From positions 1 through 10,156 of the forward strand of contig CAJUSU010000034.1 in assembly GCA_910589185.1 (NCBI GenBank): a DNA stretch of 10,156 nucleotides, read 5' to 3'. The DNA is from an uncultured Clostridia bacterium (GTDB taxonomy: Bacteria; Bacillota; Clostridia; TANB77; CAG-508). The notes under the pieces were generated by a model. The model did no database searches. It was given only the letters and a program-made list of their open reading frames with translations, and was not told the origin of the DNA. The position numbers were made by a program, and so were the translations under genes. The first letter of the stretch is position 1, and every line of letters starts with the position of its first letter. Positions 1 through 7,707 of this stretch are shown here, in pieces.

Positions 1-24
1 TTTGCACAAAATCTCCAAAAAACC

Positions 25-53
25 TTTTAAAATCTCTATTTTTATAGTATGAT
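25..53 (+). promoter_or_regulatory. weak candidate sigma-A promoter for recJ
   Basis: TTTTAA at 25-30 and TATGAT at 48-53 are separated by 17 bases. The -10 box matches the TATAAT consensus at 5 of 6 positions, but the -35 box matches at only 3 of 6. Transcription from here would begin near position 60, downstream of the ATG at 49. That fits translation starting at 85. In such an AT-rich leader this could be chance, and recJ may instead be read from a promoter upstream of the window. Confidence 0.3.
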
Positions 54-73
54 AGATACCAAAGAAATAAAAC

Positions 74-78
74 AGGAG
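74..78 (+). promoter_or_regulatory. ribosome binding site that sets the recJ start
   Basis: AGGAG lies 6 bases before the ATG at 85. The in-frame ATG at 49 has no purine-rich Shine-Dalgarno match upstream, so this site selects 85 as the start. Confidence 0.8.
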
Positions 79-84
79 AAGATA

Positions 85-1773
85 ATGAACAAAAAATGGG
101 AAGTTTGTCAAGAAGAGGAAGAAGAAATATTAAAACTTGCAAGTAAAAGTAATTTAAGTCCGCTTCTTGCTAGCATATTGATTAATCGTAATATTAACAC
201 AGTAGAAAAAGTAGAACAATTTGTAAATCCGACTAGAGATGATTTTCATGATCCTTTCTTAATGCCAGACATGGATAAGGCAGTTAACAGAATTTTAAAT
301 GCAATAGAAGCTAATGAAAAGGTGATGATTTATGGTGATTATGATGTAGATGGAATTACTAGTATTACTGTGCTCAAAAAGTTTCTATCAGACAGAGGAT
401 TGGAAGCAGGAGAATATACCCCTAATCGTTTAGAAGAAGGATATGGATTAAACAAAGAAGCAGTAAAGTCTATTTATGAACAAGGATATACATTAATGAT
501 TACAGTTGACTGTGGCATTTCAGGAAATGAAGAAATAGCATATGCGAAAGAATTAGGTATGGAAGTGATTGTTACAGACCATCATGAGCAAGGAGAAGAA
601 ATTCCAAACTGTTTAGCAGTCATAGATGCCAAAAGAAAGGATAATCAGTATCCATTTAATCAGCTAGCAGGAGTAGGTGTTGTTTTTAAACTAATTCAAG
701 CAATATCCATGAGATTAGAACTAGATGCAAAAGAATATTTGAAATATCTAGATATTGTGTGTGTAGGAACAATCTCAGATATTGTGCCACTAGTAGATGA
801 AAATAGGGTAATTGCAAAATTAGGCTTAAAATTAGTAAACATGACAAAAAATATAGGATTAAAAACCTTATTAAATTCTATTGGATATAAGAAAATAGAT
901 TCCAATACAATTTCTTTTGGAGTAGCTCCACGTATTAATGCTTGTGGAAGAATGGGAGCGCAAGAAGAAGCATTAAAGCTATTACTCACAGAAAATCAAG
1001 AAGAGGCAAATAAAATAACAGAAATATTAAATCAATATAACCAAGAAAGACAAGCAACAGAAAAAAATATTTTTGAAGAAGCAGTAAATCAAATAGAGCA
1101 AACAGAAAAAGAGAATGCCTGCCTAGTAGTAGGAAATGAAAAATGGCATCATGGAGTAATTGGAATTGTAGCTTCTAAAGTAACAGAGTTGTATTTTAAA
1201 CCAAGTATTCTAATTTGTTTTGAAGGAGAGGAAGGAAAAGGGTCAGGAAGAAGTATTCCGGGATTTGATTTACATGAAGCTTTAATGAAATGTAGCACTT
1301 ATATTGAAAGATTTGGTGGACATAGTATGGCAATTGGAATTACTATCAAAAAAGAAAATTTTGAAAATTTTAAAAAAGAATTCCAGGAATATGCTAAAAG
1401 TCAAGGAATTAGTGATATAATACCGATTATAAAAATAGATGAGGAAGCACAACTTAAAAATATTAATTTAGAAACTGTGAAAGAACTTAGTTTATTAGAA
1501 CCTTATGGAGAAGCAAACAAAGTACCACTATTTCTTATCAAAAATTTAAAAATCCAGTCTATCCGTACTTTATCAGAAGGTAAGCATTTGAAAGTAAGAT
1601 TAGGACAAGATAGCTATATGATAGATGCTATTGGATTTGGAGTAGGAGAATGGGCAGAGAAGTATTTAATAGGTGATAAAGTAGATGTAGTAGGAAGCTT
1701 AGAAGTAAACAGCTTTAATGGAAATGAACAAGTGCAATTAGTGATTAAAGATATGAGAAAATCAACAAATTAA
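85..1773 (+). CDS. recJ: single-stranded-DNA-specific exonuclease RecJ
   Basis: RecJ is a cytoplasmic, metal-dependent 5'-to-3' exonuclease on single-stranded DNA, acting in recombination and in mismatch and base-excision repair. The 562-residue product carries the DHH phosphoesterase signatures in order: GDYDVDG (residues 84-90, with D85, D87 and D89), VDCGI (D142) and TDHHE (D165, H166, H167). SDIVPL and RINACGRMG follow. The DHHA1 half contains GVIGIVASK and GGH (411-413). A C-terminal OB-like region runs from about 455 to 555. It is a short RecJ without a large C-terminal extension, as is common in Firmicutes. An in-frame ATG at 49 would add 12 residues but lacks a ribosome binding site, so 85 is preferred. 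The stop is 29 bases before relA, with no terminator between them, so co-transcription is likely. The family assignment is very secure. Confidence 0.96.
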   Translation: MNKKWEVCQEEEEEILKLASKSNLSPLLASILINRNINTVEKVEQFVNPTRDDFHDPFLMPDMDKAVNRILNAIEANEKVMIYGDYDVDGITSITVLKKFLSDRGLEAGEYTPNRLEEGYGLNKEAVKSIYEQGYTLMITVDCGISGNEEIAYAKELGMEVIVTDHHEQGEEIPNCLAVIDAKRKDNQYPFNQLAGVGVVFKLIQAISMRLELDAKEYLKYLDIVCVGTISDIVPLVDENRVIAKLGLKLVNMTKNIGLKTLLNSIGYKKIDSNTISFGVAPRINACGRMGAQEEALKLLLTENQEEANKITEILNQYNQERQATEKNIFEEAVNQIEQTEKENACLVVGNEKWHHGVIGIVASKVTELYFKPSILICFEGEEGKGSGRSIPGFDLHEALMKCSTYIERFGGHSMAIGITIKKENFENFKKEFQEYAKSQGISDIIPIIKIDEEAQLKNINLETVKELSLLEPYGEANKVPLFLIKNLKIQSIRTLSEGKHLKVRLGQDSYMIDAIGFGVGEWAEKYLIGDKVDVVGSLEVNSFNGNEQVQLVIKDMRKSTN

Positions 1774-1802
1774 AAGACATAGGATATAAAAGGGGGGATA
1801 AT

Positions 1803-4001
1803 ATGTCTGATGTAAAAGATATGACAATAGAAGAAGTTATTAGCAATACTAAAAAAAGTAACAGAAAATCAGATAGTAAATTAATTAAAAAGGCCTATGA
1901 ATATGCAAAAGCACATCATGGCGACCAATTAAGAAAATCAGGAGAACCATATATTATTCACCCAGTTCAAGTAGCATATATCTTATCTACCTTAGGACTA
2001 GATGATAGCACCATTTGTGCTGCATTATTGCATGACACAGTGGAAGATACAGATATTACCAAACAAGATCTAGCACAGACTTTTAGTCCCGAAATAGCAG
2101 ATTTAGTAGATGGAGTAACCAAATTAAATAAATTACAATATGCCAGCATGGAAGAACAACAAGTAGAAAATTACAGAAAAATGTTTTTAGCCATGGGAAA
2201 AGATATTCGTGTTATTTTGATCAAATTAGCAGATAGATTACACAACATGAGAACCTTAAAATATTTGAGTCGTGATAGACAAATTGCGAACGCTAACGAA
2301 ACTATGTCACTATATGCGCCACTTGCTAATCGTTTGGGTATGTATTCTTTAAAATGGGAATTGGAAGATTTATCTTTTAAATATTTATATCCAGAAGATT
2401 ATCGTGAACTCGTAGAAGGCATTAATCGTAAAAGAGAAGAACGTTTAAAATTTATTGATATGATTATGGACCAAATCAGGCAAGCAGTAAAAAAACAGCA
2501 TGTAGAAGCAGAAGTAACAGGAAGGGCAAAGCATTTATATAGTATTTACCGTAAAATGAAGAGAGACAACATTACTCTAGACCAAGTGTATGACTTATTT
2601 GCACTAAGAGTAATTGTCAATTCAGTAAAAGATTGCTATGCAGTATTAGGAGTAGTACACGAGCTATATAACCCAATGCCAGGAAGATTTAAAGACTATA
2701 TTTCAGTACCAAAACCTAATATGTATCAGTCTTTGCATACAACGTTAATTGGACCAAAAGGAACACCTTTTGAAGTACAAATTCGTACATGGGACATGCA
2801 CCGAATTGCAGAATATGGTATTGCAGCTCATTGGGCATATAAAGAGGCAAGCTTCTTAGGTGGAAAAAAAGCAAATGTGAAAGTAGAAGAGGACAAGCTT
2901 TCGTGGCTTCGTGAAACATTAGAATGGCAAAAGGATATGCAAGATCCAGATGAGTTCTTAAATACTTTGAAAACAGAGCTATTTGAAGACGAAGTATATG
3001 TATTTACACCAAAAGGAAAAATTATATCACTTCCAAAAGGAAGTACCCCAATCGACTTTGCCTATAATATTCATGCAGAAATTGGACATCACATGACAGG
3101 TGCTAAAATCAATAGTAGAATGATGCCAATTATTACTCCACTCAAGAATGGAGATATTGTAGAAATCATTACATCAGACCAAGCAAAGGGACCAAGCCGT
3201 GATTGGTTAAAATTTATTAAGAGTTCTACAGCAAAAAATAAAATTCTATATTGGTATAAAAAGAATGAAAGAGAAGAAAACATTGTAAAAGGTAAAGATT
3301 TAATTGAAAAAGAAATCAAAAAGATTGGAATGACACATAGTGAACTTGCTAAAGCAGATTATTTGCAAGCAGCATTAGATAGATATAAATATAATTCTAC
3401 TGATGATATGTATGCAAGTGTAGGATTTGGAGCGATATCACCAGGAAAAATTATTGCTAGAATGCTAGAAGAATACAGAAAAGACCATGAAACAGAAAAT
3501 TTAGAAGCAAAATTAGAAGAGTTATCCAAAGAAAGAGTAAGAAATGTTAAGCCTTCCAATAACGGTATTGTTGTAAAAGGAATCGACAATTGCTTAGTCA
3601 AACTTTCTAGATGTTGTAACCCTGTACCAGGTGACGAGATTATAGGATATATCACTAAAGGAAGGGGCGTATCTGTCCACCGTAAAGACTGTGTCAATGT
3701 AAAAAGTTTAGTATCAGAAGAAAACAGAATGATAGATGTTTACTGGTATGAAGCAGAAAAAGCAAAATACAATGTAGAAATCGAAATTGAAGCAAATGAT
3801 AGAGGTGGCTTGCTTGCAGATATCATTAAAGAAATTGAAGGAACTAAGAGCAAACTAGTAGCCGTTACTTCAAAAGCAACGAAAGAAAAAATCTCTATTA
3901 CAGAAGTAACAGTAGAAGTAGAAAATATTGAGGACTTGAATAAGATTTTAAAACAATTACGTAAGATTGATAGTGTATATGAGGTGAAGAGGAAGAAATA
4001 A
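1803..4001 (+). CDS. relA: bifunctional-type (p)ppGpp synthetase/hydrolase (Rel)
   Basis: This long Rel/SpoT protein makes and degrades the alarmone (p)ppGpp to run the stringent response at the ribosome. The 732 residues show all expected domains. The N-terminal HD hydrolase (about 25-175) has H53, H77-D78 and D144 (LADRLHN). The synthetase domain (about 235-350) has RFKD (295-298), YQSLH (308-312) and EVQIRT (324-329). The TGS domain begins at about 397 (EVYVFTPKG). A cysteine-containing region has RCCNP (603-607), and an ACT domain runs from about 655 to the end. An intact HD site plus the RxKD motif matches bifunctional Rel enzymes rather than synthetase-only RelA, whose motif is ExDD. 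The start is set by a G-rich site (1791-1798) 4-5 bases before the ATG. It is usually called relA, rel or rsh in Firmicutes. The stop codon abuts a palindromic element. Confidence 0.96.
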   Translation: MSDVKDMTIEEVISNTKKSNRKSDSKLIKKAYEYAKAHHGDQLRKSGEPYIIHPVQVAYILSTLGLDDSTICAALLHDTVEDTDITKQDLAQTFSPEIADLVDGVTKLNKLQYASMEEQQVENYRKMFLAMGKDIRVILIKLADRLHNMRTLKYLSRDRQIANANETMSLYAPLANRLGMYSLKWELEDLSFKYLYPEDYRELVEGINRKREERLKFIDMIMDQIRQAVKKQHVEAEVTGRAKHLYSIYRKMKRDNITLDQVYDLFALRVIVNSVKDCYAVLGVVHELYNPMPGRFKDYISVPKPNMYQSLHTTLIGPKGTPFEVQIRTWDMHRIAEYGIAAHWAYKEASFLGGKKANVKVEEDKLSWLRETLEWQKDMQDPDEFLNTLKTELFEDEVYVFTPKGKIISLPKGSTPIDFAYNIHAEIGHHMTGAKINSRMMPIITPLKNGDIVEIITSDQAKGPSRDWLKFIKSSTAKNKILYWYKKNEREENIVKGKDLIEKEIKKIGMTHSELAKADYLQAALDRYKYNSTDDMYASVGFGAISPGKIIARMLEEYRKDHETENLEAKLEELSKERVRNVKPSNNGIVVKGIDNCLVKLSRCCNPVPGDEIIGYITKGRGVSVHRKDCVNVKSLVSEENRMIDVYWYEAEKAKYNVEIEIEANDRGGLLADIIKEIEGTKSKLVAVTSKATKEKISITEVTVEVENIEDLNKILKQLRKIDSVYEVKRKK

Positions 4002-4050
4002 TGTCAGTTTGGGGACGTTAGTTTAACTGACATCTGTCCCTCAACTGACA
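4002..4050. repeat. 49-bp REP-like palindromic element
   Basis: The outer arms TGTCAGTT (4002-4009) and AACTGACA (4043-4050) are perfect inverted repeats. Inside them, GGGAC (4012-4016) pairs with GTCCC (4036-4040). An inner hairpin pairs GTTAGT (4017-4022) with ACTGAC (4026-4031), including one G-T pair. AACTGACA also occurs at 4025-4032, so the left arm can pair with either copy. The element starts on the base after the relA TAA and ends just before the A-run and ribosome binding site of the next gene. No T-tract follows on either strand, so it is not an ordinary intrinsic terminator. Its G+C content is higher than the surroundings. Nested palindromes with GGGAC/GTCCC cores resemble REP-type dispersed elements; that identity is inferred. 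Confidence 0.6.
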
Positions 4051-4069
4051 AAAAAAGGAGACAAAAGAA

Positions 4070-4717
4070 ATGATATTAAAAAGACTAAAAGTAAATAGTG
4101 GCATTGTAGAATCAACAAATTGCTATATTGTACAAGATGAAGAAACCAAAGAAGCTATGGTGATTGATCCAGGCGGAGAACCTGAAAAGATTATAGAGAT
4201 GTTAGACATTTTAGAGGCTAATTTAAAATATATTTATTTAACGCATTGTCATGGAGACCATATTGGAGCATTAAAAGAGCTAAAAGAAGCAAAAGGTGGA
4301 AAAATTTTAATTCACCGTAATGATGTGGAAGGACTGTATAACAAGGAGATTAGTTTAACAGACTATATAGGAATTCATGATGTGAAATTAGAAGCGGATT
4401 CTAGAGTAGATGATGGAGATAAAATTCATATAGGAAATTTAGAATTTATCATTATTCATACACCAGGACATACAGCAGGTGGAAGTTGCGTTTATAGTGA
4501 AAAGGAAAAGCTACTTTTTTCAGGTGATACTTTATTTCATGGAACATGGGGCAGAACTGATTTGCCGACGAGTAGTTTTCAAGCTATTATTCAGTCAATT
4601 ACTACTAAACTATTAACTTTGCCAGGAGATACCATTGTGTATCCGGGACATGGTAAGTCTACTATGATAGAAGAAGAAAGACCAATTTATTTAGAATTGA
4701 GACCAAGGGAGGAATAA
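4070..4717 (+). CDS. MBL-fold metallo-hydrolase (glyoxalase II-like)
   Basis: The 215-residue protein is a metallo-beta-lactamase-fold hydrolase with a complete two-metal site: THCHGDH (H59, H61, D63, H64), H134 in HTPGHT, D153 in SGDTLF and H194 in YPGHG. Length and motifs match the small cytosolic glyoxalase II-like/YqgX group. Members often hydrolyse thioesters such as S-lactoylglutathione-type compounds, but the real substrate cannot be read from the sequence. There is no signal peptide. AAGGAG (4055-4060) lies 9 bases before the ATG. The stop is only 2 bases before the hisS ATG, and the hisS ribosome binding site lies inside the end of this gene, so the two are probably translationally coupled. 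An MBL-fold gene between relA and hisS is a familiar arrangement in Clostridia. Confidence 0.9.
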   Translation: MILKRLKVNSGIVESTNCYIVQDEETKEAMVIDPGGEPEKIIEMLDILEANLKYIYLTHCHGDHIGALKELKEAKGGKILIHRNDVEGLYNKEISLTDYIGIHDVKLEADSRVDDGDKIHIGNLEFIIIHTPGHTAGGSCVYSEKEKLLFSGDTLFHGTWGRTDLPTSSFQAIIQSITTKLLTLPGDTIVYPGHGKSTMIEEERPIYLELRPREE

Positions 4718-4719
4718 TT

Positions 4720-6033
4720 ATGATTACAGAGCCAAGAACATTACCAGGATTTATGGAATTATTACCAAATGAGCAAATTCTATTTGAACAAATGAAACAG
4801 AAAATAGAAAAAGTATATCAAAGATTTGGTTTTTTACCATTAGATACACCAATTTTAGAATTATCAGAAATTTTGTTAGCAAAAGCAGGTGGAGAAACAG
4901 AAAAACAAATTTATCGTTTTGAAAAGGGAGATACAGATATCTCTATGAGGTTTGACTTAACAGTACCTCTTGCAAAGTATGTTGCTAAAAACTATGGAAA
5001 TTTAAGTTTTCCATTTAGAAGATATCAAATTGGAAAAGTGTACAGAGGAGAAAAAGCGCAAAAAGGAAGATTTCGTGAATTTTATCAATGTGATATTGAT
5101 ATTATTGGAGATGGCGAATTAGGTATTATTAATGATGCAGAAATTCCAAGTGTTATTTACCAATTGATTAAAGAATTAGGATTCGACGATTTTACCATTC
5201 GTATTAATAATCGTAAAATTCTAAATGGACTATTTGAAGAGATTGACCAAAAAGAGAATAGTGTAGCCATTATGAGGATTATTGATAAGATTGACAAAAT
5301 TGGAAAAGAAGCAGTAAAAGAAGAATTACAAACCTTAGGCGTAGCAGAAAAGTCAATTGACCAAATTATTAATTTTATTACTATTACAGGAACAAATGAC
5401 GAAAAATTACAAAGCCTACAGGATCTAGGTATTGCAAATGAAATGTTCCAGACAGGGCTGCTAGAACTTACCGAAGTTGTAAAATATATCCGTGTTTTTG
5501 GTGTGCCAGATACTAATTTTAGTGTAGATTTGACTATCGCAAGAGGTTTAGATTATTATACAGGAACAGTATATGAAACATTTTTAAACAATTATAGAGA
5601 ACTTGGAAGTGTTTGCTCAGGTGGTAGATATGAGAACTTAGCAGAATATTATACTGATAAAAAATTACCAGGAGTAGGAATTTCTATAGGGCTAACTAGA
5701 CTATTCTATAAATTAAATGAACTAGAATTAATTAAAGCAGAAAAACACTCTATGGCAGATATTTTAATTGTTCCTATGACAGAGAATATGGATAAGCCAA
5801 TTGAACTTGCCAGCAACCTTAGAAAGCTAGACATCAATACAGAAGTGTATTTAAATGATAAGAAGCTAAAAGCAAAAATAAAATATGCAGATAAGTTAAA
5901 AATTCCATATGTGCTTGTGATTGGTGATGATGAAATCACAAACAATCAAGTAAAAGTAAAAAATATGGAAACTGGTGAAGAGACTCAAGTTAATTTAATA
6001 GCAGAAGAGATTAAAGCAATTATGTACAAATAA
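4720..6033 (+). CDS. hisS: histidyl-tRNA synthetase
   Basis: This class II aminoacyl-tRNA synthetase charges tRNA-His with histidine in the cytoplasm. The 437-residue protein has class II motif 2 (VYRGEKAQKGRFREF, about 107-121), the histidine-binding signature ARGLDYYTG (274-282), motif 3 (GVGISIGLTR, 318-327) and a C-terminal anticodon-binding domain from about 345. The intact ARGLDYYTG argues against the paralogue HisZ. The ATP-site region reads RFDLTVPLAKYVA, where typical bacterial enzymes have RPEGT; followed by RYQIGKVYRGE and REFYQCDIDI, this looks like the archaeal/eukaryotic HisRS form. AAGGGAGG (4705-4712), inside the end of the previous gene, provides the ribosome binding site. 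No T-box leader is visible. aspS, the usual downstream partner in Bacillus, is absent. Confidence 0.93.
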   Translation: MITEPRTLPGFMELLPNEQILFEQMKQKIEKVYQRFGFLPLDTPILELSEILLAKAGGETEKQIYRFEKGDTDISMRFDLTVPLAKYVAKNYGNLSFPFRRYQIGKVYRGEKAQKGRFREFYQCDIDIIGDGELGIINDAEIPSVIYQLIKELGFDDFTIRINNRKILNGLFEEIDQKENSVAIMRIIDKIDKIGKEAVKEELQTLGVAEKSIDQIINFITITGTNDEKLQSLQDLGIANEMFQTGLLELTEVVKYIRVFGVPDTNFSVDLTIARGLDYYTGTVYETFLNNYRELGSVCSGGRYENLAEYYTDKKLPGVGISIGLTRLFYKLNELELIKAEKHSMADILIVPMTENMDKPIELASNLRKLDINTEVYLNDKKLKAKIKYADKLKIPYVLVIGDDEITNNQVKVKNMETGEETQVNLIAEEIKAIMYK

Positions 6034-6036
6034 TAC

Positions 6037-6042
6037 TGGAGA
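6037..6042 (+). promoter_or_regulatory. ribosome binding site for the 36-codon ORF
   Basis: TGGAGA ends 5 bases before the ATG at 6048. It is the only credible Shine-Dalgarno match between hisS and the transglutaminase-like gene, so ribosomes probably enter here. That makes the downstream start at 6169, or GTG 6118, hard to explain without coupling or a frame change. Confidence 0.6.
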
Positions 6043-6047
6043 AAAAT

Positions 6048-6158
6048 ATGAATATCATATCAGAAAAAGAGAGAAGAACACGAGTACTAGATGGAATAGA
6101 AACTATTTTGAACTTAAGTGAAGAGGAATTTAGTCAAGTTATTGCACGGATTGAATAA
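6048..6158 (+). CDS. 36-codon ORF: leader peptide or detached N-terminus of next gene
   Basis: An ATG with a good ribosome binding site opens 36 codons ending in TAA at 6156-6158. The product begins MNIISEKERRTRVLDG and ends LSEEEFSQVIARIE. It is charged and looks helical, with no membrane segment or signal peptide. It starts 14 bases after the hisS stop. The next gene is open in another frame across the last 40 bases of this ORF (from 6118) and has no ribosome binding site of its own. Removing one base around 6156 would fuse this peptide to the downstream protein as ...QVIARIE-NTKSMENLNF..., giving about 552 residues. It may therefore be a broken or misread N-terminus, a reinitiation leader, or an independent small protein. 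The first seems most natural, but the sequence cannot decide. Confidence 0.5.
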   Translation: MNIISEKERRTRVLDGIETILNLSEEEFSQVIARIE

Positions 6159-6168
6159 CACAAAAAGC

Positions 6169-7707
6169 ATGGAAAATTTAAATTTTTATTATATAACTGA
6201 TTCTTGTGATATACCAGAAAGAAAAATCAAAATTGGATTAGAAGATCCAGAAGAAACAAGAGGATATTATAGTGGAAAAAGAGTACAAATGCGCTATGTG
6301 ATGGCAACTGTAGAGAAGATGAAAGAAGTATTAGCAGATTCTGAAAAAAGTAAAAGAGCAACTCAGTTAGTAGCCACACGTGATTTAGAGAGTTTTAAAA
6401 GATTACATGCCCAAGGAGATGAAAGAAAAAAGAAAATATTAGATAGGCTATTTGAAATATTAGAAGATCAAATAGCCTTTGAGGCATTTTTAGACTATGA
6501 AAATCATCAAGAATTATTTAAAATAGAAGGGCAAAGTGTTCATAGAAAAGAATATCTACAATATTTAGGAAAATTTTTTGGAATGAAAAGAGCATCTGGA
6601 AATTTAGAGCATGATAACGAAATTTCCACAGATTTTTATATTCCTCAACTAGAAGAATACAAGGAAAGATATTCTATATTATTTGATAAAGTCAATATGG
6701 ATAGATATGCTAATCCAGCATATCTATTTGAATTTAGTTGGTTTAATCCTGAATGTGATAGAGTAATTCGAAAAGGAGAGGAACCAGAATGGCAATTAAA
6801 TAAGGCATTACAACAAGCAATTTTTGAAGGTATGCCGCAAATGTTAACAATAGAAGAGCAAGCAATGTATATTTATTGCAAAATGTTAGAACAATTTTCT
6901 TATGATACAGGATATTTTTATAGAGACTATTTAGAAGAAAATAGATATTCTCATAAGTTTTCGAAAGAGCACTTAGAAAGTTTAGTGCCAGGAGCAAAAG
7001 TTACTTGTTGGGACTTTGCTAGAGTTTTTTCAAAGTTAGTAAATGAAATAGAAGGAGACATTGAAGCAGTTATACTTTCACAAGGAATGGACGAAGGGCA
7101 TTTTCGTCCTGGATTTTATACGGACAAAGTTTCATTAACATTAGAAGCAGTTAATGTCAAAAGTGCTGGGACAAATGATATTGCAAAGGCAAAACAAGGA
7201 CTAGAACTTGAAGGAATAGAGATTATTTCAGATAGAGAAGGAATTATTTCAAAGGCATTGCAGAAAGTATATCCACTGGTTTTTGGAAAAAGACAAATTA
7301 ATATAAAAGAATATGTTTCTCAACTAAAAGAGATACCAGAGCAAACTGATATAGAAGATATGAAGGGAAAGCTACAAGCTTTTATAAAAACAATGAAAGA
7401 GAGTAGAGTTTCTGGAAATGAAGCAGTCCAACTTTTAAATTTATATCAAAAAACAGGATTTTTTGGAGATAATCTAAGAATGATTTATTTAGGAAGAGTA
7501 ATAAAAGAATCTAATGAAAAGAGTTTTCAAAGAATTGTTGCTATTGGAAATGCAAAAGACAAACAAAATATCCATTTATTGGAAGCAGAGACATTAGAGA
7601 TGCATGATTCAACAGTAGAAGAAGTGGAAGAAAATTTACGAGATGGAAAATGGGTTTATGAAGATACGACTCATACAATTGAAAGCCTAAATAGAGGTGA
7701 GAATTAG
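6169..7707 (+). CDS. uncharacterised protein with probable transglutaminase-like core
   Basis: The 512-residue product from ATG 6169 is soluble, without signal peptide or membrane segments. Its middle resembles the transglutaminase-like cysteine-protease fold. A helical lead-in (MLTIEEQAMYIYCKMLEQF) is followed by VTCWDFARVF with C280 at the start of a helix, then GHFRPGFY with H311. TNDIAKAKQGLELEG (335-349) resembles the post-core stretch of Firmicute transglutaminase-like proteins. The third catalytic residue cannot be fixed; the acidic residue in SLTLEAV or D337 are candidates. The N-terminal ~220 and C-terminal ~150 residues are not recognised; the C-terminus is acidic. Start choice is uncertain: neither ATG 6169 nor GTG 6118 has a ribosome binding site, and a 36-codon ORF in another frame lies just upstream. 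The TAG stop shares its last base with the GTG start of the next gene, indicating coupled expression. The fold assignment rests on motif reading; function unknown. Confidence 0.6.
   Translation: MENLNFYYITDSCDIPERKIKIGLEDPEETRGYYSGKRVQMRYVMATVEKMKEVLADSEKSKRATQLVATRDLESFKRLHAQGDERKKKILDRLFEILEDQIAFEAFLDYENHQELFKIEGQSVHRKEYLQYLGKFFGMKRASGNLEHDNEISTDFYIPQLEEYKERYSILFDKVNMDRYANPAYLFEFSWFNPECDRVIRKGEEPEWQLNKALQQAIFEGMPQMLTIEEQAMYIYCKMLEQFSYDTGYFYRDYLEENRYSHKFSKEHLESLVPGAKVTCWDFARVFSKLVNEIEGDIEAVILSQGMDEGHFRPGFYTDKVSLTLEAVNVKSAGTNDIAKAKQGLELEGIEIISDREGIISKALQKVYPLVFGKRQINIKEYVSQLKEIPEQTDIEDMKGKLQAFIKTMKESRVSGNEAVQLLNLYQKTGFFGDNLRMIYLGRVIKESNEKSFQRIVAIGNAKDKQNIHLLEAETLEMHDSTVEEVEENLRDGKWVYEDTTHTIESLNRGEN
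7694..7700 (+). promoter_or_regulatory. ribosome binding site supporting the GTG start at 7707
   Basis: GAGGTGA lies 6 bases before GTG 7707, inside the end of the upstream gene. The next in-frame ATG (7734, codon 10) has no such site, so the GTG is preferred. Confidence 0.65.

Noticed and set aside
49..84. In-frame upstream ATG extending recJ by 12 codons
   Set aside because: It has no ribosome binding site, overlaps the candidate -10 box, and the added residues do not resemble RecJ. ATG 85 has AGGAG at good spacing.
696..989. Minus-strand ORFs inside recJ, relA, hisS, the transglutaminase-like gene, spoIIP and pgi
   Set aside because: All lie antisense within confidently assigned genes, have no ribosome binding sites or recognisable domains, and read as low-complexity hydrophobic shadows of Glu/Lys-rich genes. 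The 8033-8311 and 9261-9491 minus frames behave the same way.
4002..4050. Palindrome after relA as an intrinsic terminator
   Set aside because: The + strand hairpin is followed by an A-run and a ribosome binding site, not T residues. On the minus strand no T-tract follows the stem either.
4600..4719. T-box leader for hisS
   Set aside because: hisS follows the MBL gene by 2 bases, leaving no room for one, and no AGGGTGG-like T-box core was seen in the spacer upstream of the MBL gene.
4720..6033. HisZ (ATP phosphoribosyltransferase regulatory subunit) instead of HisRS
   Set aside because: The histidine-binding ARGLDYYTG, motif 2 and a full C-terminal anticodon-binding domain are present. No histidine biosynthesis genes are nearby.
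6118..6168. GTG 6118 as start of the transglutaminase-like gene
   Set aside because: There is no ribosome binding site, and it only marks where the frame opens after a TAA at 6115-6117. The frame below it carries a more protein-like sequence (LSEEEFSQVIARIE) with proper initiation signals.
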